DNA of 64,000 nt from NCBI GenBank assembly GCA_965220715.1, contig OZ244843.1, positions 3,100,001-3,164,000 on the forward strand, written 5' to 3'. Source of the DNA: Bin5 sp965220715. GTDB lineage: Bacteria > Chloroflexota > Anaerolineae > Caldilineales > Caldilineaceae. Made by a program: the position numbers and the translations under genes. The notes below the pieces were generated by a model, which was given only the letters and a program-made list of their open reading frames with translations, was not told the DNA's origin and did no database searches. Positions 53,577-62,026 of this stretch are shown here, piece after piece (positions within the stretch are counted from its first letter, which is position 1; each line of letters begins with the position of its first letter).

Positions 53577-54437
53577 CTACCCTTTTACACCTGTAAACAC
53601 GATACCCTGAATGAAATAATGCTGTCCAAAGTAGAAGACAAGCAGCACCGGAATCATGGTAACCGTGGCCGCCGCCATCATCAGCTCCCAATCGGTAGTA
53701 TACTGATCCTGGAACAGGCGCAGACCCAGAGCCAGTGTGTACTTTTTCTGGTCGAACAGATAGATAAGAGGCACGAGAAAACTTTGCCAGCGATTCTGCA
53801 CGATGAATATTACAACCGTCATCAGAGCGGCCTTGGACAGCGGAAGAATAATTCGCCAGTAGACACCGAAACGACTGCAACCGTCGATGATTGCGGCGTC
53901 ATCGAGCTCGGGCGAGATAGTCATGAAATACTGCCGTAACAGGAAGATGTTGAAAGCGCTGCCGCCAAAAAAAGCCGGGACGACGAGCGGAAGATAGGTA
54001 TCCAGCCACTTGAGTTCACGAAACAGAATGAACTGGGGAATCATAATGACCTGAAACGGCAGCATCAGTGTCGTCAATACCAGCACAAACATGAAGTTGC
54101 GGCCGCGCCAGCGCAGGCGCGCAAAGGCAAATGCCGCTAATGAGCCTGAGAGCGTCGCTCCTACTACCGCCAACGCCGTGATCTGGGCAGTATTCAGTAT
54201 GAAGCGCCCAAACGGCAGTACAGTCATGGCGTTAGGGTAGTTCGCCCAGACAATGGGATTGGGGATCCATTCAGTCGGAAGCTTGAAGACGGCAGCGGGC
54301 GTCTTTAACGAGGTGGAGACCATCCACAGAAATGGCATAAGGACAATTACCATGCCGATCACCAGGACGGCATAGACGAACGTCAGCTTGAAAGCATTGC
54401 TGCGGCTCTGACTCTCGCGAATGGATCGCACGACCAT
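53577..54437 (-). CDS. Carbohydrate ABC transporter permease (MalG/UgpE type)
   Basis: This 286-residue inner-membrane permease has about six membrane spans and the MalG/UgpE EAA motif region DDAAIIDGCSRFGVYWRIILPL followed by LPSKAAL-like continuation (LSKAALMTVVIF). The N-terminal FVYAVLVIGMVIVLMPFLWMV and C-terminal PVLLVFYFGQHYFIQGI are typical. Its start overlaps the stop of the partner permease by one base. It is assigned with 54437-55390 and 52165-53514 as one importer for a sugar or sugar derivative. Confidence 0.93.
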   Translation of the reverse strand: MVVRSIRESQSRSNAFKLTFVYAVLVIGMVIVLMPFLWMVSTSLKTPAAVFKLPTEWIPNPIVWANYPNAMTVLPFGRFILNTAQITALAVVGATLSGSLAAFAFARLRWRGRNFMFVLVLTTLMLPFQVIMIPQFILFRELKWLDTYLPLVVPAFFGGSAFNIFLLRQYFMTISPELDDAAIIDGCSRFGVYWRIILPLSKAALMTVVIFIVQNRWQSFLVPLIYLFDQKKYTLALGLRLFQDQYTTDWELMMAAATVTMIPVLLVFYFGQHYFIQGIVFTGVKG

Positions 54438-55390
54438 TACTCAGCTTCCCTCGCTTCCCCTTCATAGTAGACCCAGACTGCGGAGGAGCGGATGATCAGC
54501 AATGTCAACAGCATGATGTAGACGAATAGAACCCAGGCCAAGCCGGACGCATAGCCCATGCGGAAGAACTCGAAGCCGTTTCTGAACAGGTACAGCATTA
54601 CGAACAGGCTGGCGTTGCCGGGGCCGCCCTGCGTCATGATGAAAGGGCCAGCGAACTCCTGCAGCGCGCTGATCATGCCGACAACCAATTGAAAAAAGAG
54701 AACGGGTGAGATCATGGGGAGGGTGATCTTCCAGAACTGCACCCAGTCGTTGGCCCCATCGACCTCAGCGGCTTCGTAGAGTTCGTTCGGCACACCTTGC
54801 AGGCCGGCCAGATAGATGATGATGCCGGCGCCAACGCTCCACAGGCTCATCAACACAAAGGAGGCCAGCACGGTCCGCGTGTTCGTCAGCCAGTAGGGTC
54901 CCTCGATACCAATCAGACCGAGCGCACGGTTCAACAGCCCAAAATCGCCGTTAAGAATCAGTAGCCACACCATCGCCACAGCGACACCACTGACCGTAGC
55001 CGGCAAGTAAAACACGGTTCGAATGAATGCCAGGCCGCGTATTTTAGCGTTCAACAGCAATGCTACCAAGACACCCAGCATGATGCGCAAGGGCACCGAA
55101 GTTACGGAGAAAATCGTGGTTACTTTGAAAGCCTGAAAGAAGTTGGGATCATCGGTGACCATCTCTATGTAGTTGCCAAGGCCGATGAACTGCGGCGGGG
55201 TAAACATGCGCCATTCGGTCAAGGAGAGCCCCAGCGAAACCAGCATCGGTCCCAGTTGGAATGCGACGAATCCGATGATCCAGGGCAAGACGAGAAACCA
55301 CGCCAACCGCTCCTCCCCGGTCAGACGATACCACTGACGATTCTGTTTTCGCGTTGATATGGTGGCAATGTTTTCCTGAAGGGTCGCCAT
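54437..55390 (-). CDS. Carbohydrate ABC transporter permease (MalF/UgpA type)
   Basis: This 317-residue permease has six membrane spans, AWFLVLPWIIGFVAFQLGP at the start and the EAA motif YEAAEVDGANDWVQFWKITLP. I chose the ATG at 55390 (GGAG six bases upstream) over an in-frame TTG at 55402. It is the first gene of the importer, with promoter TTGACA-17-TATCTT at 55483-55511. The pair MalF/MalG-type permeases plus binding protein make a standard sugar importer; the ATPase is missing from the window. Confidence 0.93.
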   Translation of the reverse strand: MATLQENIATISTRKQNRQWYRLTGEERLAWFLVLPWIIGFVAFQLGPMLVSLGLSLTEWRMFTPPQFIGLGNYIEMVTDDPNFFQAFKVTTIFSVTSVPLRIMLGVLVALLLNAKIRGLAFIRTVFYLPATVSGVAVAMVWLLILNGDFGLLNRALGLIGIEGPYWLTNTRTVLASFVLMSLWSVGAGIIIYLAGLQGVPNELYEAAEVDGANDWVQFWKITLPMISPVLFFQLVVGMISALQEFAGPFIMTQGGPGNASLFVMLYLFRNGFEFFRMGYASGLAWVLFVYIMLLTLLIIRSSAVWVYYEGEAREAE

Positions 55391-55482
55391 CAACCGCTCC
55401 AATTCCAGCCAGGATTTAAGGAGTTCAGCGGAGATTCAGTTTTGACAAGGCTCCAAGGCGAGTTAAGTGGAGATTGAACGGG

Positions 55483-55511
55483 AAGATACTATAACGCTGG
55501 GTGATTGTCAA
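55483..55511 (-). promoter_or_regulatory. Near-consensus promoter of the sugar importer
   Basis: On the minus strand TTGACA (55511-55506), a 17-base spacer and TATCTT (55488-55483) precede the importer by about 93 bases. The same gap (55391-55671) carries the control region of the divergent aminotransferase gene, for which I see no clear consensus. Confidence 0.7.
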
Positions 55512-55671
55512 ACGCAACGGTTGGAATGGGTCGTCTTACAGTGGGCAAGTCACTGAGGCTGGTCCCCGTCCTTGCTGGTGGGGACTCCTTTGCGTTGCCA
55601 CATGGGTGGGTTTCGAGTAGAATTCCTGCGTTACCGCCGATCTCACCACGACACGATTTGCGAGACAATCC

Positions 55672-56844
55672 GTGTACCCAGCCACGCGTACAACAAACTT
55701 CAACCAGTCGATGATCCGGGAGATGACCCGGCTGGCGATGCAGCACAATGCCATCAACTTGAGCCAGGGCTTCCCCGACTTCAACCCGCCAGAGGTAATC
55801 GTCAACGCCGCGGTCGAGGCAATTCGCGGCGCTGCCAACCAGTACACCGTCACCTGGGGCTACCCGCCATTGCGTCAAGCGTTGGCGGAACAGTATACGA
55901 GTCAACTGGGTTGGACGGTAGACCCGGACGTACACATCTGTGTCGTCTGCGGTGTGACCGAAGGCATTACAACCACGCTGCTTGCGCTGCTGAATCCGGG
56001 CGACGAGCTGATCATCCTGGAGCCCGGCCACGAGAACTTCCGACCATCGGCGTTGCTGGCCGACGCCGAAGCGGTGCCGGTCGTCCTGGAGGCTCCTGAC
56101 TACCGCATCGACGGGGAGCGCCTGGAGGCGGCAGTCACTGCCCGGACGCGTGCCCTGCTCCTCAATACGCCCCACAATCCGACCGGCCGCGTTTTCGATA
56201 ACGGCGAATTGCAGACGCTTGTTGATTTTACCAACCGCCATGATCTCATCCTGATCACCGATGAGATCTATGACCGCATTCTCTATGACGGCCGGGAACA
56301 CATTTCGCCGGGCAGCCTGGACGGTCTGGTCGAGCGTACCGTTACCATTGGCGGACTGGGCAAGAGCTTTGCGGTCACGGGCTGGCGCCTGGGCTATGTG
56401 ATCGCCCGCGAACCACTGGCCGCTGCCATCCGCACGGTCCATGACTATTCGACGATATGCGCGCCCACTCCCCTGCAAGCCGCGGCGGCCGTCGCCCTCG
56501 GGCAGCCGAGCGACTACTGGTCACAGATGCGAGAGGAATACGGCGAGCGCCGCGACGTAATGATGGAGATGCTGGGTAGTGCCGGTTTCCGCGCCATCCG
56601 GCCAGAAGGCTCATACTATACAATGGCCGATTACACTGCCATTGCCGCGCCGCAAGCAGATTGGGACTCGCACCGATTCGCCCGCTGGCTGACAACGGAA
56701 GTGGGCGTGGCTGCTGTGGCCGGGATTAACTTTTATACTAGAGACAGGGAAGAGTACGGTGAGGGCATCGTGCGCTTTGCCTTTGCCAAGCGGCTTGAAA
56801 CGCTGCACGAAGCGGGCAGACGCCTGGCGACGATTGGAAAGTAG
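55672..56844 (+). CDS. PLP-dependent aminotransferase class I/II
   Basis: This 390-residue fold-type I aminotransferase starts at GTG 55672. It has NLSQGFPDFNPPEVI, NTPHNPTGRVFDNGE, LITDEIYDRILYDG, the PLP-binding Lys in TIGGLGKSFAVTGWRLGY, and the C-terminal RFAFAKRLETL Arg that binds the substrate carboxylate. This arrangement is like kynurenine-oxoglutarate/methionine-type aminotransferases. It diverges from the sugar importer and converges on the DUF2142-like gene. The substrate is not readable. Confidence 0.9.
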   Translation: MYPATRTTNFNQSMIREMTRLAMQHNAINLSQGFPDFNPPEVIVNAAVEAIRGAANQYTVTWGYPPLRQALAEQYTSQLGWTVDPDVHICVVCGVTEGITTTLLALLNPGDELIILEPGHENFRPSALLADAEAVPVVLEAPDYRIDGERLEAAVTARTRALLLNTPHNPTGRVFDNGELQTLVDFTNRHDLILITDEIYDRILYDGREHISPGSLDGLVERTVTIGGLGKSFAVTGWRLGYVIAREPLAAAIRTVHDYSTICAPTPLQAAAAVALGQPSDYWSQMREEYGERRDVMMEMLGSAGFRAIRPEGSYYTMADYTAIAAPQADWDSHRFARWLTTEVGVAAVAGINFYTRDREEYGEGIVRFAFAKRLETLHEAGRRLATIGK

Positions 56845-56897
56845 ACGGCTCTCTGAACTGCACCACAAGGAATATATGCTTGAGGGCAGTTGAATTC

Positions 56898-59273
56898 TTA
56901 ATGCAGCCGAACGCGTGCCAGCAAAAACTCGGGTTCCCAGATCCCAATCTGAACCGCAGGTTGCAAGGTCTCGGAGTCGTATATAAGTAGATGCAGTTCG
57001 TACTCGCCTGCAGGCAAGTCGGCCGGGAAAGACAGGCGTACGAACGTGTCAATCTGGTCAGTAGAGGTACCTATCTCGGTTATCCCAGCGAGAGATTTCG
57101 ACAGGTCCGTGTCTTCCTGGTAGACCCAACCTCCGTCCTTGTCTATGGGATACAGCCTTAAAGAGGTCGCATAGTTGATATCCGAAGCGACCTGATCTTG
57201 CCACTGCAGGGCCACCCACAGAGAACGATCCTGTTCCAGCTCAAGCAACTGCCCGCTAGAAAGCTGGACTTCCCCTTGACCCAGCGCGACCCCAAGAAGA
57301 GAGATGCCGCTATCGTACTCGACGGCAAGCGGCTCCAGCTGCCCATAATATGTCCAGATGACGCGGCTCTCGATCCGAGGGCCTCCACTGACGACCGCCA
57401 AGAGTCCCTCGCTTTCCAGGGCTGTGGACTCCGGATCGACAAAGCCCACATACATCCGGGCCAGCGGCGGCGAGCGGTGGTCTATCGGGATCAGGTAAGC
57501 GTCCTCGTATAAGACGCCGGGCTGCCATAGCGTGAGGGGCCGAGCACCCCAGCCCGGGTGGGTGGTCACATTCCCAATCTGCATGTTATTGCTGTCCAAC
57601 AAGTGGATGAACAGTTCGTAGTCTTGTGTTTGTTCCTTCTGCGTTCGGAAGTAGAGCGTAACCGCTACCTCTTCGCCAGAGAGAGAGTTACGGTCCGGTA
57701 GAAGGGCAGCAACCAGTTCCACGCCATCCCCGTAGACTATTCCGATTGGCTGGGCATCTACCGGTACGGCCTCAACCGCGTTAGCCATGCTGTCCAACCC
57801 ATACGCAACTGGCAACAAATCGGCCAGTGCATACAGGGAACAGCCCCACAGGCCCAAAGGCACAGCCAGCCCCAAAGCGGTGCGCCCGATGCGGGGCAGA
57901 TATCCAGCCCAAAAACGGAGGCCGTACACCGCGAACACTGAAAGTGCGCCGATGGCCGGGAACAGGAGCCGACCCTGGGAACCCTGCGCTATGGCAATCC
58001 AGTAGGCCAAGAGTGCGAGTGAAATAATGATCCACATCGACGCAAGACCCATCATGCTTCCAAGCTGCTCTTGCAACACCTTCGTCCAGTTGGAGGCCTT
58101 CAGGGACCGCAGCCAGGCAATTACGGCGCCTGCCGCGGCCAGGGCGGTCAGCAACGCAAAGAGGCTGTAGGTCCAGGAGGGTAGGAGTATGCTGAACCAG
58201 CCGAAGATGCCCAGGAAGGACATCTGCAGGCCTCGCAATTCCCCTTTCAGGCCCTGCCAGGTGACGGCCTCCACGCGCAGCCCGTTGACGTTGAGCAGGT
58301 TTTCGGTGCCGAACGGGTCACCGTAGAGAAGCACGTTACGCGCGTACCACCAGCCGGCAACGATCAGAACACACCCGCCGACCATGAGCGCGCCCTGCAG
58401 AACGGTTTGCCATTCCTTCTGCCTCTTGGCATACAGCAGGAAAGTGATGGCCGCAAGCGGCAGCAGCCCCAGCCCTTGCAACTTGCTAAGTGCCCCCAGC
58501 CCCAACAACAGGCCTAATCCCAACCACTCCCACCAGCGAATCCCCATGCCCTGGCCGCGCTTGCATAGCGCGGCCAGGCAGACCAACGCGGCCGCGCTCA
58601 CGACGGTAATCATATTGTCATTGGAAAGGCTGGCGCTTATGAACGTGAATTGGGGAACGGTCGCCACCAGCGCAGTCGCCAGCAGCCGGGCCCACCTGTC
58701 ATCGGGGAAAACATAGCGGGCGAGCAGGTAGGCAAACAGGACTGTCAACGTGCCGAGAACAACAGAAATCCATCGCCCTAACCGTAACGCCAGGTTCACG
58801 CCTTGAAGGGGTCTCCTCTGCGCGCTGAAGAGCATAAAATTCTTGTTGCCGGGCTGGTGTGGGTTGCCTAGATTGGCTCTGGGGTTGCGAACGGCGAACT
58901 CATCCAGGCCGCTCTGATCAATGCCAGCCGTCGCCAACGCGACCAAACTGTAGTAGAGGGGCGGTTGACTGCCTTCCTGCTCCCAAGGCCCGGTCTTTTC
59001 GGGTCCTTGCACGGGGAGCCCGTTTCCCGCGGCAAGATGCCGGGCAAAGGCATAGTGGTAGATCTCGTCGGGCGTCTCAAAGGCAGGAACGACCAGGCTG
59101 TAGGCGATACCGGTCAGGAAGAATAGAGCGAGCAGCAGTCCGACGAGAGTCTTCTCCAAGTCCACCGCAATAGCTGACCGGAAGGGCGAGGACGACACCT
59201 TGTCCCGCATTCCTCGCCACCAGGGTTGGAGAGGTTCCAATGAACTGCCAGAAGGTCTGTTTCGCCGCGCCAT
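56898..59273 (-). CDS. DUF2142-like polytopic membrane protein, glycan-related
   Basis: This 791-residue (from ATG 59273) protein has a cytosolic N-terminus and about 11-13 hydrophobic segments (about residues 35-500), followed by an exterior region of about 290 residues rich in beta-type sequence. The motif VPAFETPDEIYHYAFARHLA near the start of the membrane region resembles the Asp/Glu-rich loop of GT39/ArnT and DUF2142 proteins that use polyprenyl-linked sugars. The C-terminal part has an Ig-like beta sandwich pattern (FVRLSFPADLPAGEYELHLLIYD). A GTG at 59315 is a less likely start. It lies in the same orientation as the next two membrane genes. Confidence 0.7.
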   Translation of the reverse strand: MARRNRPSGSSLEPLQPWWRGMRDKVSSSPFRSAIAVDLEKTLVGLLLALFFLTGIAYSLVVPAFETPDEIYHYAFARHLAAGNGLPVQGPEKTGPWEQEGSQPPLYYSLVALATAGIDQSGLDEFAVRNPRANLGNPHQPGNKNFMLFSAQRRPLQGVNLALRLGRWISVVLGTLTVLFAYLLARYVFPDDRWARLLATALVATVPQFTFISASLSNDNMITVVSAAALVCLAALCKRGQGMGIRWWEWLGLGLLLGLGALSKLQGLGLLPLAAITFLLYAKRQKEWQTVLQGALMVGGCVLIVAGWWYARNVLLYGDPFGTENLLNVNGLRVEAVTWQGLKGELRGLQMSFLGIFGWFSILLPSWTYSLFALLTALAAAGAVIAWLRSLKASNWTKVLQEQLGSMMGLASMWIIISLALLAYWIAIAQGSQGRLLFPAIGALSVFAVYGLRFWAGYLPRIGRTALGLAVPLGLWGCSLYALADLLPVAYGLDSMANAVEAVPVDAQPIGIVYGDGVELVAALLPDRNSLSGEEVAVTLYFRTQKEQTQDYELFIHLLDSNNMQIGNVTTHPGWGARPLTLWQPGVLYEDAYLIPIDHRSPPLARMYVGFVDPESTALESEGLLAVVSGGPRIESRVIWTYYGQLEPLAVEYDSGISLLGVALGQGEVQLSSGQLLELEQDRSLWVALQWQDQVASDINYATSLRLYPIDKDGGWVYQEDTDLSKSLAGITEIGTSTDQIDTFVRLSFPADLPAGEYELHLLIYDSETLQPAVQIGIWEPEFLLARVRLH

Positions 59274-59392
59274 GAGAGGTTGCAAGTGTGGCGACTGTAG
59301 TGGTTTAGTATGCACAGGAGTAGAAAAAATAGGCCGTCAGGTTGCTTGAACTGATAGCGAGTTTTTTGAGAATTTGAGTTCGGTCAGGAAGG

Positions 59393-61612
59393 TCAACGTC
59401 CACAGGCATCGCACTCAGTAACCTGAAAGAAAACCAGAAGCACTGAATCTGCCCCGGATTCGGTCAGAATCCGGGGCGCGCCTTCGACAGAGACATCGTA
59501 AAGGCCGGTAATCAGGCGGAGGGGGCCGGCTGGAAGGGTCGAAGGTATGGGAATCGCGACGCTAGTTGCAAATTGCGTACTATCCATACGAAATTCAGGA
59601 TCCCACTGGGCGACCAGGTTGCCCGACTCGTCGAGCAGGTGGAGGAAGAGCTTTTCGCCGCCGGTCAAGGATGCTGGATCTCCGCTCCATTCCGTGTGGA
59701 CGACCAGTCTGCCGCCGGCCGGGGGGAAGTCTGGACTGACCTGGGCGCGCTCCAGCGTAAAGCCGTTAGCGAACTTTACGTTGAGGAGCCGCCATAGTTG
59801 GGGATCGGGACGGGCGTAGAGTTCGACAAGCCAGGAGCCGACCGATTCTTGTCCAGCCAACTGGTAGGAACTGGCAAGCGCTTGCCGGGCAAATTCGGTT
59901 GTCTGGGCATGAGTCTGCCCTTGACTGGGCGATTCCCAACCCAATCGACTGGCAATCGCTTGCATACCAATGTCAGTTTCTTCTTGATCTTTTTCCCGTC
60001 TGACCAGCAGAGAGATTCTCTTAACCCCGGTGCTGCGGAGACCATTTACTGCATCCAGCGCGCCCTCCAAATTTTTCGGCCAGGGAGGCAAGGAAATGTA
60101 TTCAACCTCTCCCGTGTAATAGAAGTCCCAGAATGCAGGGTCGGCGAAAATCTCGGCGAATCTTACTTCTGCTGGGTCGAGTCCGGTGCTCAAGCGCTCC
60201 AGCATTTCGGCCAACTCATTCAGTCCTCTTGTTTTGGAAAACGCCGATGCAAAGTGGAAATTGCGAATGCTGAACAGATGTCCCGCGACAATTAGAAGGA
60301 TGAGAGAGACCGCCGCCAAGTTGCCGATGCCAATCCTGTGGATGGCCTTAGAGGCGCCTTCATCCGCGCCCTCAGTCCAGACTTTCCATCTGGAACCCAA
60401 CCAGCTGTCTACCCAACCGCCGATATTCGCCAGCCCCATGGCAAGCAGCAAAAGGAAGGGGGCGATAAACAAGGCATAAGCGCTTCCGAAGAATACTGGA
60501 TATATGTGGTGCGGGCTCCAGTATGTGAGCAAGGAAGCGAGCAAGTACAGCAGAAGGAGGACCGTTGGACTGTTACCGCGGTATCGGGGCCGTACCTTCT
60601 GTGCTTCAGAATCTTCCTGCTGTTTGAATTCGATCCAGGCATTAGCGCCTTTATCTCTCCGTTCCGACTCTCGCCGCGCAGCGAAGATTGGGCCTATAAC
60701 CGCAGCAGTGATGATGACGATGGCAAAAAGTGAAGCACATTGCAGCCAGATTCCTTCCGGCACAGCTAATCCCACAGTAACGCGGCCATAGCCCAGTAAC
60801 AGTGGGGACGGCTGGAATGATGCCGGCGCCCTTGTAGTGAAATCAGCAATCGTAGGCCACGCGCTTATCAGCCACGGAGCACACAAGGCGCCGATCGCGA
60901 TCTGCGAAACGGACCAGCGTTGCAGCAGTGAACGGGCAGGGCGTGCGGTGGAAGCGCCCTCCCCAGTTCTCCTGTCTCGCACCAGCAAATACAGCACGTA
61001 CAGATTCTGGGCCAGAAGAGGGAGAGCGGCGTAAACGTGTGTGTAGAAGGTAGCGGCCGTACAAATCACATAGGCGACCAGGGCCCTTCTGCTTCCTCCC
61101 CCGTCAGAAATCCTCACGGCCAATACAGCGCTGGCGGCAGTGAGAGCCAAGCTAAGCGAATGAAAGAGCCCGCTCTGAGTGGACGAGATGGCGGAGGAGT
61201 TCAGTGCCATCAACAGGGTTGCCGCAAGCACGACAAATGTGCTCAGTTGCATTTCTTTTGCGAAGCGGAAGACGAGGACTACGGCTAAGGAACTGCATAG
61301 GGCCGATATCGAACGCAAGGCGAATTCTGTGGACCCGGTAAGGCTGTGCCAGACGTTCTGCAACCAGTAGCTGCCGAGCAAAAGGGGTTGTCCTGGAACT
61401 AAGAACAGGTGGGTCAGATCGGAAAACGAATACTGACGGAGACCAAAGACAAGCCCTTCCAGCGGGCCCAATTCCTGAAAGTCCAGCCGATAGAAGCGTA
61501 GCGTGAAGCCAATGAGGACTGTGAGGAGAATTGCGGCGCGTTGCCACTGTCTGCCTTTTGGAAGCCCTGGCGTCGATGGGCGGTTATCTACTTGTTCTTT
61601 CGTGTGAGTCAC
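59393..61612 (-). CDS. GT39/PMT-like polytopic membrane glycosyltransferase, paralogue A
   Basis: This 739-residue protein begins with a polar N-terminus (about 25 residues), then about 10-12 membrane segments including LTVLIGFTLRFYRLDFQELG, the Asp/Glu loop typical of the PMT/ArnT-like superfamily. The last 200 residues are a soluble domain ending FQVTECDACGR. The protein at 62027-64000 matches it across the membrane domain and is nearly identical in the C-terminal domain. Both lack other enzyme motifs. A role in transfer of lipid-linked sugars to envelope components is inferred from the superfamily. Confidence 0.72.
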   Translation of the reverse strand: MTHTKEQVDNRPSTPGLPKGRQWQRAAILLTVLIGFTLRFYRLDFQELGPLEGLVFGLRQYSFSDLTHLFLVPGQPLLLGSYWLQNVWHSLTGSTEFALRSISALCSSLAVVLVFRFAKEMQLSTFVVLAATLLMALNSSAISSTQSGLFHSLSLALTAASAVLAVRISDGGGSRRALVAYVICTAATFYTHVYAALPLLAQNLYVLYLLVRDRRTGEGASTARPARSLLQRWSVSQIAIGALCAPWLISAWPTIADFTTRAPASFQPSPLLLGYGRVTVGLAVPEGIWLQCASLFAIVIITAAVIGPIFAARRESERRDKGANAWIEFKQQEDSEAQKVRPRYRGNSPTVLLLLYLLASLLTYWSPHHIYPVFFGSAYALFIAPFLLLLAMGLANIGGWVDSWLGSRWKVWTEGADEGASKAIHRIGIGNLAAVSLILLIVAGHLFSIRNFHFASAFSKTRGLNELAEMLERLSTGLDPAEVRFAEIFADPAFWDFYYTGEVEYISLPPWPKNLEGALDAVNGLRSTGVKRISLLVRREKDQEETDIGMQAIASRLGWESPSQGQTHAQTTEFARQALASSYQLAGQESVGSWLVELYARPDPQLWRLLNVKFANGFTLERAQVSPDFPPAGGRLVVHTEWSGDPASLTGGEKLFLHLLDESGNLVAQWDPEFRMDSTQFATSVAIPIPSTLPAGPLRLITGLYDVSVEGAPRILTESGADSVLLVFFQVTECDACGR

Positions 61613-62026
61613 TTTGCGCTCCCTCCCGTGCAGATTTGAGGAAACTTTGAGCTACAATTCTCTGGCTATCAACCAAATCCGCCGCCAGGCATGGCAGATC
61701 GTCAGAGCCAGCTCGATGGGCAGCGCCAACCGGAGCGCAATCCAACTGACGACGCTGATCGCGACGCCCCAGCACATTTCGGCCTGACCGTAGGCCAACA
61801 CAAGTGTACCACTGCCAGCGAAATCGGGGATTCCCGGAAATAATTTGTTGGCTGGCTAGATAGACTGGATGGAAGGCACTGACTGTCGATCCGATCCTGT
61901 TCAAGGTGTCAGCCTGCCGGGAATCCAGTTGCCGCTGGGAAGCGTATGCCAAACCGGTCGCTTTCCATTCGGGCGACCAAGTGAACCGGCCCCAAATGTT
62001 CGAAAACAAGGGATAGGTCAGGCGAG
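61613..62026 (-). pseudogene. Degenerate segment between the two membrane glycosyltransferase genes
   Basis: No intact gene is visible in these 414 bases. On the minus strand, one frame ending near 61660 reads like a hydrophobic protein C-terminus (GTLVLAYGQAEMCWGVAISV, then WIALRLALPIELALTIC) but is stopped upstream by a TAG. Another frame carries TYPLFSNIWGRFTWSPEWKA. These look like out-of-frame pieces of a decayed membrane-protein gene, which is inference from composition only. No terminator is obvious. Confidence 0.35.

Noticed and set aside
53515..53880. N-terminal extension of the sugar-binding protein frame
   Set aside because: The open frame runs over the permease gene; a Tat signal and ribosome-binding site at 53514 define the real start.
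55489..56478. 329-residue minus-strand frame opposite the aminotransferase
   Set aside because: It is antisense to a gene with clear PLP motifs and has no recognisable features.
61584..62009. 141-residue minus-strand frame between the membrane genes
   Set aside because: It mixes sequence of different apparent frames and overlaps the start of the glycosyltransferase gene; treated as a degenerate segment.
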